The notes under the pieces: generated by a model
The model's database searches: none
What the model was told of the DNA's origin: nothing
The model's input: only the letters and a program-made list of their open reading frames with translations
Shown: positions 10,783-22,185 of the stretch, in pieces
How positions within the stretch are numbered: position 1 is the stretch's first letter
How the letters are laid out: each line of letters starts with the position of its first letter
Made by a program: the position numbers and the translations under genes
Assembly: GCF_023091745.1 (NCBI RefSeq)
Contig: NC_068922.1
Location: 10,248,001-10,312,000, forward strand
Length of the DNA: 64,000 bases
Source of the DNA: Budorcas taxicolor
Taxonomy: Eukaryota > Chordata > Mammalia > Artiodactyla > Bovidae
Reading direction: 5' to 3'

Positions 10783-11609
10783 GAGATTGACCAGAAGGTC
10801 ACAAGATGGTGGCTGAATCCCCCACGGGCAGGACTATGCTCCTGAAGCCGTTTCTGGAGTGAGCAGAGCAGAGCTAGCAGCTGGAACAAGCTGGCAGAAA
10901 AGCAGCAATCTGCTCTGGAAGACTCTCCAGAGTCCCTGTCACTGATTTTTATTGCCAACTTCCTTTCCTGACTGCACTTCTGGTCTCTGGCTGGATTTCC
11001 CCCTTAGTCTTCAGATCTGCTTGTGCAATCCCCAAAGCCTGGCTCTCCCTTTCTGCTCCCCATCATCCCTCTTCCCGGCTCTGTCCTCTCGAATCCACTC
11101 AGAACGCTTTGCGCATCCAACGCCAATACCCCATGGCTAGTCCTGCCGCTCAGCTTAGCACACGCCCTCCCTTTCTGCACACTCCCAGACCAGTCCAGGA
11201 AATCTTGTATGCTTGCTTTGCTGAGTCCCATTGTTAGGAGCTACAGGAGGGGTGAGGTCACAAAGGAAGAACACGTAAAGCAAGAAGAGAAATGGGTCCC
11301 AGGAGAATGAGAACAATAAAGTAGCCATTAGCAAACTTGGAAAACTCTTTTATACCCCACTATGGTGTGTGTTTTCAAGGGAATTATTTGAAATGGCTGA
11401 TTTAGAGAACTTGTGTCACTTGGGTATATCTGGATTACAGCCAAACCTCTCACCCTCAAAGTGATTCAATTGATTGTAGCGAACGTTATTCCACTCAAAA
11501 ATCATATATAACAATAGAAACAACAATAAAAGTATCTGCAATCTTCACCGTGGCTTCATTTGTAACAACTGTTTATACAAATGATCTCTCTTAGAGAATG
11601 CAAATCGAT
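10783..11609. other. Unique sequence
   Basis: No repeat or exon recognised. Open frames on both strands at 10950-11310 overlap each other and show no conserved motif. Confidence 0.4.
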
Positions 11610-11972
11610 ACTACAATAGAGTACCTACTCACCTCAGTCAGAATGGTCATCATTAAACTCTACGAATGATAAATGCTGAAGAGGGTGTGGAGAAAAAGAA
11701 CTCTCCTAGACTGTTGGTGGGAATGTGAATCAGTGCAGCCATGATGGAAAACAGTATGGAGGTTCTTCAAAAAACTAAAAACAGAGTTGCCATATCATTT
11801 AGCAATCCAGCTCCTGGACATATATCTGGAGAAAAGTATAATTCAAAAAGATACATGCACCCCTAGGCTCATAACAGCACTAGTCACAACAGCCAAGACA
11901 TGGAAACAACCTGAACATCCCCCGAGAGATGATGGATAAAGATGTGGTGCACATATGCAATGGGGTATTGCT

Positions 11973-12198
11973 GTTCTTTAGTCACCCAGTCCTGTCTGAT
12001 TCTTTGTGACCCCATGGACTGTAGCACGCCAGGCTCCTCTGTCCGTGAGATTTTCTGGGCAAGAATACTGGCATAGGTTGCCAACTCCTCCTCCAGGGGC
12101 TCTTCCTGACCCAGGGATCGAACCTACAGCTCCTGCAGCTCCTGCATTGGCAGGCAGATTCTTTACCACTGAGCCACCGGGGAAGCCCCCTAGCCACT
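11973..12198 (-). mobile_element. Bov-tA SINE inside an L1
   Basis: Minus-strand copy bounded by an 8-bp direct repeat gtattgct (11965-11972 and 12199-12206). The duplicated target belongs to the L1 sequence ('ggggtattgct...cagcc'), which shows that the SINE landed in an already resident L1. It has a small internal duplication in the head ('cagctcctgcagctcctgc'). Confidence 0.92.
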
Positions 12199-12480
12199 GT
12201 ATTGCTCAGCCATAAAAAGAAGAATTTGTAGCAACATGGATGGATTTAGAGATTATCAGACTAAGTAAAGTCAGAGAAAGACAAATATCATATGATATCA
12301 CTTATATGTGAAATATATAATACAACACAAATGAGTTTATCTACTAAAGAGAAATAAAGTTATGCTTGCTATGGGGAAAGGGTGGGGGAAGGATGGATTG
12401 GAACTTTGGGATTAGCAGATATAAACTATTACATATATTGATAGAACGGATAAATAATAAGGTCCTACTGTATAGCATAG

Positions 12481-12753
12481 CGGAGAAGGCAATGGCACCC
12501 CACTCCAGTACTCTTGCCTGGAAAATCCCATGGACGGAGGAGCCTGGTAGGCTGCAGTCCATGGGGTCGCTGAGAGCTGGACAAAACTCAGTGACTTCAC
12601 TTTCACTTTTCACTTTCATGCATTGGAGAAGGAAATGGCAACCCACTCCAGTGTTCTTGCCTGGAGAATCCCAGGGATGGCAGAGCCTGGTGGGCTGCCA
12701 TCTATGGGGTCACACAGGGTCGGACACGACTGAAGTGACTTAGCAGCAGCAGC
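12481..12753 (+). mobile_element. Bov-A2 dimeric SINE
   Basis: Two Bov-A monomers in tandem. The first starts 'cggagaaggcaatggcacc', the linker is 'cttcactttcacttttcac', and the second starts 'ggagaaggaaatggcaacc'. It ends in an (AGC)n tail. It is flanked by agcatag at 12474-12480 and 12754-12760. It is the second insertion into the host L1. Confidence 0.95.
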
Positions 12754-12840
12754 AGCATAGCATAAGGAACTATATTCAACATTTTGTAATAAACCATAAT
12801 GGAAAAGAAAAGAGTAAGCAAATAATCTCATATCCTAAAA

Positions 12841-13745
12841 ATATAGGCATTTTCTTTTAAGTCACTACCGATTATCATTGGACATTTCCTAAATATTTTG
12901 CAGTAAGATGAGAAACAATATTAGCTGGGGCTATTTGTTTAGTTTGGATCATTTGCAAGATTTTGCTTAGTGATGGGTAAACTGAAGGTCCATGGCAGCC
13001 AAGTTTCTTCCTGAGTGGTATTACAGGGGCAACGGTTCACCTGTTGATTCTAACCTCAGTGGCACTCAGTAAATTCCCCCAGAAGCTGCTTGTCAACTAC
13101 TTGAAATGGATAAATGAAGGCGTACTAGTGAGCATAGGTTAGGTTATGCTGCAGTGACAAACGATCCTCAGATCTTACTGGTTTAAACAGAAATGATTTC
13201 TTTATGATGCAAACTCATTACCTGAAATCTAGGGGTTTATTCCACATCTTCACTCAGACCCAGGCTGGTCACTGTAGCAAGAGCGAGAGTACAAATAAAG
13301 AATCATTTACTGTTAATCCTAGAAGTGACGTGTCACTTTGCTCACATTGTCTTGATCCACAAGCCATATGAGTTGATCTAAATTCAATGGGGAATTGAAA
13401 ATAGAATAAGTATTTGTGAATAATTGTAAAGCTCATCAGAAGAGGAATAAAGACATCATTTTTAAACTCCATGCTCATTAAGATATTCTGCGTGAAGACA
13501 AAAGCATAGGAAGTAGTAATATATAATGATCCCAGAACACATGTCAAAAATTTGAGTTATACAATGTTAGGGACAAAATACTTACAGGGAAAAGATCATA
13601 TAACTCGTATCTTATCTGGCCAATAAGATTCAAGTACTTAAAGTGACTTAGCCAAGATCATACAACTAATCAGTTTGCAGGGGGCATCTCATTTCTAGTC
13701 TAATAATCTTTGAGGCAGGAGTTCTGCAAAGATAGAGTTTAAAAA
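12841..13745. other. Mostly unique, with old repeat relics
   Basis: 13140-13270 vaguely resembles the unassigned old repeat seen at 2916 ('gctgcagtgacaaacgatcc', 'ggtttaaacagaaatg'). 13600-13735 resembles a MIR tail ('agtgacttagccaagatcatac'). Nothing else recognised. Confidence 0.4.
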
Positions 13746-14245
13746 CCACAACAGGGACTTCCCTGAGGGCCCAGTGGTTATGAATCCCCCTCACAATGTA
13801 GGGGTACAAGGTTTGATCCCTGGTCACAGAACTAAAATCCCATATGCTGCAGAGCAACTAAGCCCACATACTGCCACTGCTGAGCCCCTGGGCCACAGCT
13901 TGAGAGTCTGTGCACCACAGTGAGAGATCCCACGCAGTGAAGATAATGCAGTGAAGATCCCGTGGGCCACAACCAAGACCCAACCCACGTGTGCTCAGCT
14001 GCTTCAGTCGGGTCTGACTCTCTGCAACCCATGGACTGTACCCACCAGGCTCCTCTGTCCATGGGATTCTCCAGGCAAGGATACTGGAGTGGGCTACCAA
14101 GCCCCTCTCCAGGGGATCTTCCTGACCTGGGATCAAACCTCAGTCGCTTATGTTTCCTGCATTGGCAGGCAGGTTCTTTACCACTAGCGCTACCTTGGAA
14201 GACCCAACACAGCCAAATAAATACATACAGAAATACCACAACAAT
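13746..14245 (+). mobile_element. CHR-type SINE, split by a Bov-tA
   Basis: The head 'gggacttccctgagggccc', 'ggtttgatccctggtcacag' and 'gagcaactaagcccacat' lie before 13984. The 3' end 'acccaacacagccaaataaa' follows at 14201. The element is interrupted at 13985-14198 by a minus-strand Bov-tA. Confidence 0.88.
13985..14198 (-). mobile_element. Bov-tA SINE inside a CHR SINE
   Basis: Minus-strand copy ('gctgcttcagtcgggtctg' tail side, 'accactagcgctaccttgg' head side). It is flanked by a perfect 10-bp duplication aagacccaac at 13975-13984 and 14199-14208. The duplicated word is part of the CHR 3' end, so the relative age (CHR older, Bov-tA younger) is read directly. Confidence 0.95.
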
Positions 14246-15027
14246 ACTGAAGGCACAGCTTGCAAGTGAATCCTTTAATGTTAAAAAATTATTGTTACTT
14301 TTTCATTCTATTGATAACTAACTCGTTGCCACCTATTACGATGCAGATAAAGTCAAATCACCACTCAGAGACCCCATGTGCTCTGCATTAAACCTGGACA
14401 ATTTAGACACATTAGCAGTTGTCTGTTTCTTTCTCCAAGTGCTTATCCTTCAGTAAAGCCTCAGGGTAAAACCCAGAATATTTTTTAGATAGCTAAGCTA
14501 TTTCGCCAATCAAATTGATGATGACATCTGTTCTTTTCCTATGCTGAAAACATTCAAACATTTCTTGAACATCAGTTCTATAGGTGAGTAATTTGCTAGA
14601 GAAGTTCCAGTGTCTATTTAAGGAAGGAAAATAGAAATAGTAAAATAAAACTATTCACAATAACACAATAAATGCGGTAGCATATAACTTATTTCTTGAA
14701 GTTTCCCACAGGATTGAAATGCAAATCCATAATAATATATAGAAAAATAACCTGAAGTCTGGAGTGGATAGACAAAACTTTAGTATCAGGAGACCAAACT
14801 AATATATAATTGGGCACAAGACCCAAGGTATAAATGCATGCATAATTTCATTATTTCATTTACTTAGCCCAAAACTGTTTGCATCATGTCCATAAGTCCC
14901 GAGTGAAGACACAGTAAGTATTTAGGCAGGGTATAAGGGATTAATTTTGAGACTGCTTGGTGGCCATTGGCTATGAGTTATGCATATAAGACAGTGTTGA
15001 TTCTTTTTCATTCCTTTCTTTTTAAAA
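14246..15027. other. AT-rich unique sequence
   Basis: No gene or named repeat recognised. Confidence 0.4.
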
Positions 15028-15214
15028 TTTTTTTTTTGATGTGTACCATTTTTAAAGTCTTTATTGAGTTTGTCACATCATTGCTTCTGTTTTATGTTTC
15101 GGTTCCTTGGCTGCAAGGCATTTGGGATCTCAGCTCCCTGAACAGAGATGAAACCCACACCCTCTACACTGGAAGGCAAAGTCTTAACCACTGGGCTTCC
15201 AGGGAAATCCCAAG
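15028..15214 (-). mobile_element. CHR-type SINE (short form)
   Basis: Minus strand: the head at 15214 (rc of 'cttccagggaaatccc'), then the rc of 'ggaaggcaaagtcttaacc' and 'ggcatttgggatctcagctc'. The T-rich side at 15028-15060 is the A-rich 3' tail. Confidence 0.8.
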
Positions 15215-15994
15215 ACAGTGCCCATCCTAAGAGTGGGCATTTCCTGGAAAGTTTCCTTTGTGCCTGTTCTCCTGAAAGTCTCATTATTAACTACATACCT
15301 TGACTCCCAATAAGTGGATTAAGTGGTGCCTTTCAGAGTAGATTAGTGTTTCCTATACATTTAATTAAAGTGGACTTCATTCCATCATCCTTAAGAACCA
15401 AAATGAAGCATAGAGAAACTCTTTCAAGGGCAGACGTCGACAATAAGTACGCCTCTTACTAGCATCCTTGAAGTGATCCAGTTAGCCCCTGAGTTCAGAA
15501 TTTCTCGTATAATATACAAATTCAGTGTTTTTTTCTCCTGAGCACAAAAGTGTCAGCTCTTGTGTGACTGGGAAGGACGTGGGGAGGGTCATGCCCCTGA
15601 TGTGATGTGGATTTCATGCTTTCTAATAAGGTCCCACTTGTAAGTCATTTTGTTAAGTGGTAAAAAATATTAACGCCCTGAAGTTAATAAACTGGTAAAG
15701 AGAGAAGTCAAATCAGGATGTCTCTCTGGCTCATAGGCAGATCTGGGTCATTAAACATGGTCTCATCAGACAGCCTCATCTCAGGACCTGTTAGTGCTGT
15801 AAACATCAAAAGAAAGATTTCATAGATGGGCTGACAATGTTCCAGTACGCAGCTGGGCTGCCTTTTCAGGTACCTTATCTCACAATAGCAAATGTTTCAT
15901 CTTTGAGCTGTTTTATGTCCAAAAAATTCACTTAACCGCTTGATTTTTTTTTTCCTAAGGACTATAACAAACGACAACAAGATTCCTACCCCGG
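15215..15994. other. Unique sequence
   Basis: Nothing recognised. Confidence 0.4.
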
Positions 15995-16165
15995 TGCTTT
16001 GCAATGATGGGTATCCATTAGAATCACCTTGGAAAACATTTTTAAAATTGCATGCCTGGGTCTCACTCTCAGAAACTCTAATTTAACCATTCTGGAGTAG
16101 GGCCCAGGCATAGTATTTTTTTAAAGCACCTTAAGTAATTCTGCAGTCAAGGTGGAGAACTGTTG
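15995..16165 (+). mobile_element. MER5A-like hAT-Charlie relic
   Basis: Word order matches MER5A: 'tccattagaatcaccttgg', 'ttgcatgcctgggtctcac', 'cagaaactctaattt', 'ctggagtagggcccaggca' and 'aaggtggagaactgt' in place of the terminal inverted repeat. It is non-autonomous, heavily diverged and pre-dates ruminants. Confidence 0.75.
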
Positions 16166-16580
16166 TCTCCAATTCTCTCTCTGTCTGGGGCTTGCAAAAG
16201 TGAGCCTCTGTGGCTTCCAAGATAAAATCTTTCTTTTTTTTTGCCTTTTTGTATTAATCCCCCAAAAGAATATTTTTATTAGATTAAAGAAAATATCCAG
16301 CTCTTGCCTCTGACTTGACTTTTATCCCTTGGCTTTCAGGATGGTGATGGACAATGTGTGAAGAAAGGGAGCAGAGACCCAGAGCAGTGGGGAGGGAGTC
16401 CAGCTCACCTCACTCCTGCTGCCCTTTGCTGTACACACACGTCAAGATAATGACAGTGGAAGAGGAAGGCCAGAATGCAGGATCTACCATCCTAAGGGGC
16501 ACCTGAAGAGGCCAGAAGTGGTCTAGGGGCTGGTGGGGCTGGTGGGGCTGGTGGGAGAGGAAAATCCAACCATAAAGAGT
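16166..16580. other. Unique sequence with a short minisatellite
   Basis: About 16529-16556 holds three near-identical 9-base ggggctggt units. Nothing else recognised. Confidence 0.45.
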
Positions 16581-17865
16581 GACCGTCTGTTGGAGGGAAT
16601 GTAAATTGGCACAGCCACTATGGAGAACAGCATGGCAGTTCCTTAAAATACTAAAAGTAAAGCTACCATATGGTCTAGCAATCCCACTCTTGAGCATATA
16701 TCCAGGGAAAACCATAATTCTGATTAATATGCACAGCACTATTCATAATAGCCAAAACCTGGAATTAACCTAAATGTCCGTTGACAGAAGAATGGATAAA
16801 CAAGATGTGGTACTTATACACAATGGAATATTACTCAGTCACAAAAAAGAATGAAATAGGATGAACCTAAAGATCGTCATACTGAGTCAGACAGAGAAAG
16901 ACAAACATCATATGATATCACTTACATATGGAATCCAAAAAACAATGCAAATAAACTGATGAATACAAGTGAATACAAATGAACTGATTTACAAAACAGA
17001 AACAGACTCATAGACTTAGGATACAAACTTGTGGATATCAGGGAGGAAGAGGGCAGGGGAGGGATAAGGCGGGGGTCTGGAACTGACCTATGCACACTGC
17101 TATATTCAAAATAGATAACCTTTCATGAAGATGGAGCCAAAGGCAAAGAAGGAGGCCCCTGCCCCTCCCAAAGCTGAAGCCAAAGCAAAGGCCTTGAAGG
17201 CCAAGAAGCAGTGTTGAAAGGCATCCAGAGCCACTAACAAAAGAGTAGATCCAGACGCCATCCACGTCCCAGCAGCCCAAAATGCTGCAGCTCAGCAGGC
17301 AACTCAGGTGTCCTCGGAAGAATGCCCCCAGGGGAAACAAACTTGACCACTGTCATCATCAATTTCGCCCTCTCCACCCAGCCAGCCATGACGAAAATAG
17401 AGGACACCACCACACTGGTGTTCAGCGTGGACGTCAAGGCCAACAAGCAGCAAATTAAACAGGCCGTGAAAAGGCTCCAGGACACGGACGAGGCTAAGGT
17501 CAGCACCCTGATCGGGCCTGACAGAGAGAAGAAGGCATGCATACGTCCAACTGGCTCCAGACTAAGACGCTTCGGATGTTGCCAACAAAATTGAAATCAT
17601 CTAAACTGAGTCCGGCTGGCTAATTCCAAGTATAAAAGTTTTCATTATAAAAATAAAATAAAATAGATAAACAGCAAAGACCTACTGCATAGCACAGAGA
17701 GCTCTGCTGAATATTCTATCATAACTGAAATGGGAAAAGAATTTGAAAAAGAATCAATATATGTCTATGTGTAACTGAATCACTTTGCGGCACGCCTGAA
17801 ACTAACACCACATTGTGGATCAACTAAACCCCAACATAAAATAAAAACTAAAGTAAATAAATAAA
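16581..17865 (+). mobile_element. L1 3' end, split by an RPL23A retrocopy
   Basis: Plus-strand L1 runs from 'tctgttggagggaatgtaaa' through 'gaatggataaacaagatgtgg' and 'catatgatatcacttacata' to 17107. It resumes at 17671 with 'acagcaaagacctactgcat', 'gaatcactttgcggcacgcc' and 'ctaaaccccaacataaaata'. The gap holds a processed pseudogene whose target duplication is L1 sequence. Confidence 0.9.
17119..17659 (+). pseudogene. RPL23A: Processed pseudogene of ribosomal protein L23a (uL23)
   Basis: RPL23A encodes the 60S subunit protein uL23, a 156-residue protein with a Lys/Ala-rich N-terminus and a globular C-terminal domain. The ATG-like start is at 17131 (MEPKAKKEAPAPPKAEAKAK...) and the original stop position is at 17602-17604. 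The C-terminal half is readable in another frame (KIEDTTTLVFSVDVKANKQ..., then QIKQAVKRL and TLIGPDREKKA). A one-base loss near 17209 causes a frameshift and a stop at 17215-17217. The middle is badly eroded and the extreme C-terminus is shifted again near 17556. It is intronless, ends in a decayed A-rich tail (aaataaaata) and is flanked by perfect 11-bp direct repeats aaaatagataa (17108-17118 and 17660-17670). It inserted into an L1 3' end. Not expected to make protein. Confidence 0.95.
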
Positions 17866-18903
17866 TAATGACTGTGGGTCCTGGTGGCCACACCCACTGT
17901 ACGGACCAACGGACAACGAACCCTCCCCAGATCCATCTCTAACTTGCCCCTCTGATTGTAGCTGAGTCAGCAAAGCCCCAGGGGATTCCCTTTCTCACCC
18001 AGCTCCACAAACCAGTTTGTAAAGATACCACTTCACAGAGTTCATCTTTACCCCTTGCTTTGCTCTCACACATACACAAGATCTTTGCCCTAAAGATTGG
18101 GTTGGGTTTTACAGGTGTCTCCTTAGTGATCCTCAGAAATGGTGCAGTGATGATGCCTTGTCTGGGAGAAAGCCCAAAGACAGTCCAAATAAGACTCAGC
18201 TGGACTCACTGATGACTGCTCGGACCAGACTTATTTCCAATTCAAAGTTTACCGGAAATTGCCAAACCCAGCCAAACAGCATTCCCTCTCAAAGATCCAA
18301 GACTGTCAACAGATCTCTGCTGCATTGGGGCTGCTCCCGCTCAGGATCATGGGGGCTTTCTGCCCCGGATCTTGTATGACGCTTGAAGAAGAGCCATTCA
18401 GTTACAGATGGCCTCCTTTTGACACTGATGCCTTCTTATTCCTCACCTAGGATGGCACCTGATGTGACACAGAGACCATGCAAAGGACAGTCAGCATGGG
18501 CCATTGATCAGACTGAGTGCCAAATTCACTTGTAATTCAGTTTACAAGCCAGAGCAGAACACAGAATTCACAAACAAATGACATAGGTTATGGGACATTT
18601 CCCACTGTGTCCCATAAATCCACACATTTCAGGCTTATTTACAATAGGCAACTAGCACAGATTGGGTTTATCCTGCTAAAAATAACTCATAGACCGTGAT
18701 TCTCCCTAACGTTTCTGCTGGTGAACACACGTGTATGCTTTCCAGGAAATCTGGTTATTTGTGAGTTTTCAAAGAATTATTTATCTGGCTCATTCTTCCT
18801 TTTCCAGGTTCCCCGTATAGGCAGCCGGTTTTCCTTCTTAGCGCTCATACGTTTTTAAAAATGCTTCCATAAGCATTACTATCTTGACTCCCCAAGAAAC
18901 CTC
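17866..18903. other. Unique sequence
   Basis: No repeat or exon recognised. Confidence 0.4.
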
Positions 18904-18981
18904 TGGAGTAGGCAGGATAAGATTCTTCTTCCCTGAACAGAGTGGAGTAGGCAGGATAAGATTCTTCTTCCCTGAACAGAG
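18904..18981 (+). repeat. Perfect 39-bp tandem duplication
   Basis: The 39-base unit beginning tggagtaggcaggataag at 18904 is repeated without a mismatch from 18943 to 18981. The next two bases (tg) also match the unit start. This is a recent local duplication in otherwise unique DNA. Confidence 0.95.
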
Positions 18982-19229
18982 TGAGGGAAATTCAAACTTG
19001 GAATAAACAAGTGAGTCATCTAGACCCGTAATGCAAATTGGGAATGAAGCAACTTGAGAAATTCAGCCCTTGCTCCTTAACAGTCTATCCTTCACAATTC
19101 CCTCTTGGATCCTGATTCTTTGTCAAGAACAATACATGAGTCATCCCTGAAACTTGCACGTGTAGAAAGACAGAAAAAATTTTCTGTTTTAAACAATGAC
19201 CATTAGATAATGTACTCTGTGTTGCAGTG

Positions 19230-19439
19230 GGGCTTCCCAGGTGTTCAGTGGTAAAGACTCTGCCTGCCAATGCAGGAGACGCGGGTTCGATCCCTGGGTC
19301 AGGAAGATCCCCTGGAGGAGGAAATGGCAACCTATTCCAGTATTCTTGCCTGGGAAAATCCCATGGACAGAGGAGGCTGGTGTGCTATAGTCCACAGGGT
19401 CACAAAGGGTCGGACACGACTGAACATGCATGCACATAC
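19230..19439 (+). mobile_element. Bov-tA SINE with target-site duplication
   Basis: Complete plus-strand copy with intact B-box word 'gggttcgatccctggg' and tail 'cggacacgactgaacatgc'. Flanking repeats are gtgttgcagt (19219-19228) and gtgttgcggt (19440-19449), one mismatch. Confidence 0.93.
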
Positions 19440-19599
19440 GTGTTGCGGTAGCTACTGAAATCCGAGAGCTCTGAGCTGTGTGGGTTGTGGGGGCACTGAT
19501 GGAAGTCTAGCTCCTGCTTTCAGGGAAAAGGGAGCAGCCCTGAGGCAGTGATAATGATTTGCTCTGTTATGCACATGAAATGTTCCGTCACTTAGCATA

Positions 19600-19692
19600 A
19601 CCAGCATGTTCTTGCTATATTCATCTTTGACTTTCCAGTGTCTGGCCAAATGGACCCTACACATAGTAGGTGTACAGATGTTTTTGTTGGAC
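19600..19692 (+). repeat. L2 LINE 3'-tail fragment
   Basis: The segment 'acacatagtaggtgtacag' followed by 'atgtttttgttgg' matches the L2 3' end (cacatagtaggtgctcaat... type). The upstream part is weak. Confidence 0.45.
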
Positions 19693-19744
19693 AAAATCGT
19701 CTATATTTGGAGACTCACAATATGTTTTCAAAACAGGCAGTTCA

Positions 19745-19862
19745 TAAATAATTATCTTTACTTTGCAAATAAGGAAAATAAAACTTAAGGAAATTAAATG
19801 GCATGTTCAAGTTTACAGCTAGTATGTATCCAGATCAGGGCCGATCCCCAGATCTCAGTGAA
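19745..19862 (+). repeat. MIR SINE fragment
   Basis: Degraded MIR core: 'ctttactttgcaaataagg', 'aaacttaaggaaattaaatgg' and 'cagctagtatgtatccagatc'. Confidence 0.5.
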
Positions 19863-21924
19863 GTCAAAGAAGGTTTTCCCCTCCCCCGGCTTTTGGGGAT
19901 TCTATGGGAATGCCTTCTTGTGTCTTTTCAAACCAAGGTCAGCACTGGTACTCAATAATCTCTTCACTGTTTATGTAACATTTGCCCCTAATGATTGCCG
20001 GTTCGATTCTTGTTATTTAAAATGCAGACACAGAAAACTGTCCGGACCCTTGTAGTCAATGGGGTTGTAGGGTAAGGAGTGGAAACTGGGCACTTGGTGC
20101 AAAGGTCCTCAGCATCAGATACCCATGTGCCTCCAACAAGTCCCTTAGGCCTAACCAGCTTCTGTTTAACTATAAAAGAAAATAGTTGGAAGAATTTGTC
20201 ACTCTGTTCACTCTGAGTTCTATAAATTGCTAACAACTCTCCTTTGGCTATTTAATTCCTGCATTATGTACCTATTTAGGTGGGTCTTAAGAAAACTGGA
20301 ATTACATTTTCTTTTATTTTCTATTCTTAGAGTGAGACAGCATAATTTCACTCCCCCTAAGACCCCCCAGGTGAGATGCTTGGCCATCATCTTCACCTAC
20401 TTTCTGGATTCATCCAGAGGAGAGTACTGAACCTCGTCTTAACTCAGAGTGTGACGACTTCGATACTGAGTTACTCTTGTGCCTTTTTAGGTATGTCTCC
20501 TTCACCCTGGAAACGGGAGGTGGGGGTCACTGGAAGACATTTAACACGCCTTTCCCTTCAGGGTAAGCCAGAGCAACTCAAAGCTCCCACTGACTAATGA
20601 CACCTGTTTAAAGTTTACTGAAGAGATAAAACAAGTATCAAAGCATCACAGAAGAAGAAAGCAAGAAGAGGGAGAGGAAGGAGGAATGGGGCAAGCGAAA
20701 AGGGAAAGCCAGAAAAAAAGAAGCAGGAAAAGAAAGAGAAACGATTCAAGTTCAAGAGGTGCTCACCCGCTCTGGGCGTGTTATTATTGTTGGCTTGAAA
20801 TTTCACTCTAACCCTGTGAATCAGCCTCATTCAGACAGTGATGGACAAGGAGGCTCTAGGAAGCTGCAGGTTTACATCACTCCAGGGCCAGTCGAAGAGC
20901 AGCCGTCAATCAAGTGGGAGAGGGGGCGTTGACCAAGGACAGGAGAATGTGGGGCACCAGAGAAGAAGACAGTTCAGGCTCTCAGCAGCTAAACCTGCTG
21001 TGTCTGCCGGCTGGAGTCAGCCATGGATGGCCGGCGATTAGCCTCTGGCAGGAGAAGACTGTGACCCCGGGGACTGCACTCCAGTGAGCGCTCTGGCCAC
21101 TTCAGACTGCACTTCTCATTAGCAGGGGCCAGGATCAATTCTGTCAAGGCCGACTTTCCTTCTGCCCTGTTCCCGGCTGCCCGGCAGAGTCAGCGTTTCC
21201 ATCCTGCAAGTAGTCCATCATGGATGTGCCCAGACGCTCAGAAACGGATGGGGCGATGTCAGCACAAGGATTGTTCTGAGGGCCTTTAAGTACTGGGTCC
21301 AGCACGTGGGATAAGAAATCCATAGCCTTTTAGAGATTCTCCCCAACCCATTTAGCTCAATCCTCAGAGGCAAGGAGTGGTCCTCCCTGAAGATCACCAC
21401 TTAACATGATGACTGCCTCTCCCAGCTACTAGGAAAGAAGCGGGGACAGGATGGATGACCAGACCTTGACCAGACACACTCCAGCCAACCCCCAACTCTC
21501 ATTAGCCAAGAGCATCAGAGCCCGGCACGTGCCCCTATTGGTGTAATTTTTCCAAAAATGCATGCAGCGTAGCAACATTTACTTACAGGAAGGCTCTGCT
21601 TAGCCAAGAGCCACTTTCTGATGATTCAAATGACAAAAGAAACAAACAAAAGCTTGCCTAAGAGATCCGACAGAACTCACAAAACTGTGACTTGACCCAG
21701 AAACTCTAGTCACACAAGAACCTAGGTGGTGCCCCACAAGCATCATTTCTGTGGTATTAATTCCTAGTACATACATGTGAGTATTTATTTTTATCGGTGC
21801 ACTTATAATCCTCAGTAGAAACGAGAGACCTGTGGGTGTCCCTCAGGGTATTTTCCGTGTCCCGTGCATCACTGATGCTCAGAGCACCAGTCCTAACACT
21901 CTGGTCTCTGTTTTTATTTAAATA
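19863..21924. other. Unique sequence with a purine tract
   Basis: No gene recognised. 20649-20745 is nearly all purine on the plus strand (agaagaaagcaagaagaggg type), with the usual Phe/Leu/Ser-rich shadow frame on the minus strand. Confidence 0.45.
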
Positions 21925-22185
21925 AGACATTTTTTTTTTTAACGTTGTTGATAGATTGATTGACTAAAGTATAGTTAAGTTACAATGATGTGTTAGTCTC
22001 TAGTGTGGGGCAAAGTGATTCAGTTATATATCTATTATATATACATACATATATTCTTTGTAAGATTCTTTCCCACTGTAGGTTATTACAAAATATTGAG
22101 TATAGTTCCCTATGTTATACAAGAGGTCCTGGTTGTTGATATATTTTTTATATAATAGTGTGTGTATGTATTCTGATCTTTCTTT
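21925..22185 (-). mobile_element. L1 3' end
   Basis: Minus-strand L1 tail: T-rich start (its poly-A side), 'aagtatagttaagttacaatg', 'gtgattcagttata', 'ggttattacaaaatattgag' and 'tatagttccctatgttatac'. The same subfamily as the copy at 6756-7463. Confidence 0.85.

Larger units (their letters stand above)
11610..12840 (+). mobile_element. L1 3' end, interrupted by two SINEs
   Basis: Plus-strand L1: 'cctcagtcagaatggtcatc', 'ggagaaaaagaactctcc', 'gttggtgggaatgtgaatc', 'catggaaacaacctgaac', then after the first SINE 'ccataaaaagaagaatttg', 'atcatatgatatcacttata' and 'ggtcctactgtatagca'. After the second SINE it resumes 'aggaactatattcaac' and 'aaaccataatggaaaag'. Interruptions are at 11973-12198 (Bov-tA, minus) and 12481-12753 (Bov-A2, plus). 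Confidence 0.88.

Noticed and set aside
12741..12757. (AGC)n trinucleotide runs here, at 44058 and at 54485
   Set aside because: These are the normal tails of Bov-A2/Bov-A SINEs, not independent microsatellite expansions.
17322..17594. 90-codon plus-strand open frame
   Set aside because: It is the C-terminal half of the RPL23A processed pseudogene in a shifted frame, not a separate gene.
19270..19310. tRNA-gene-like B-box (ggttcgatccctgg) here and in every Bov-tA/CHR copy
   Set aside because: These belong to tRNA-Glu-derived SINE heads. No stretch folds as a complete tRNA cloverleaf with acceptor stem.
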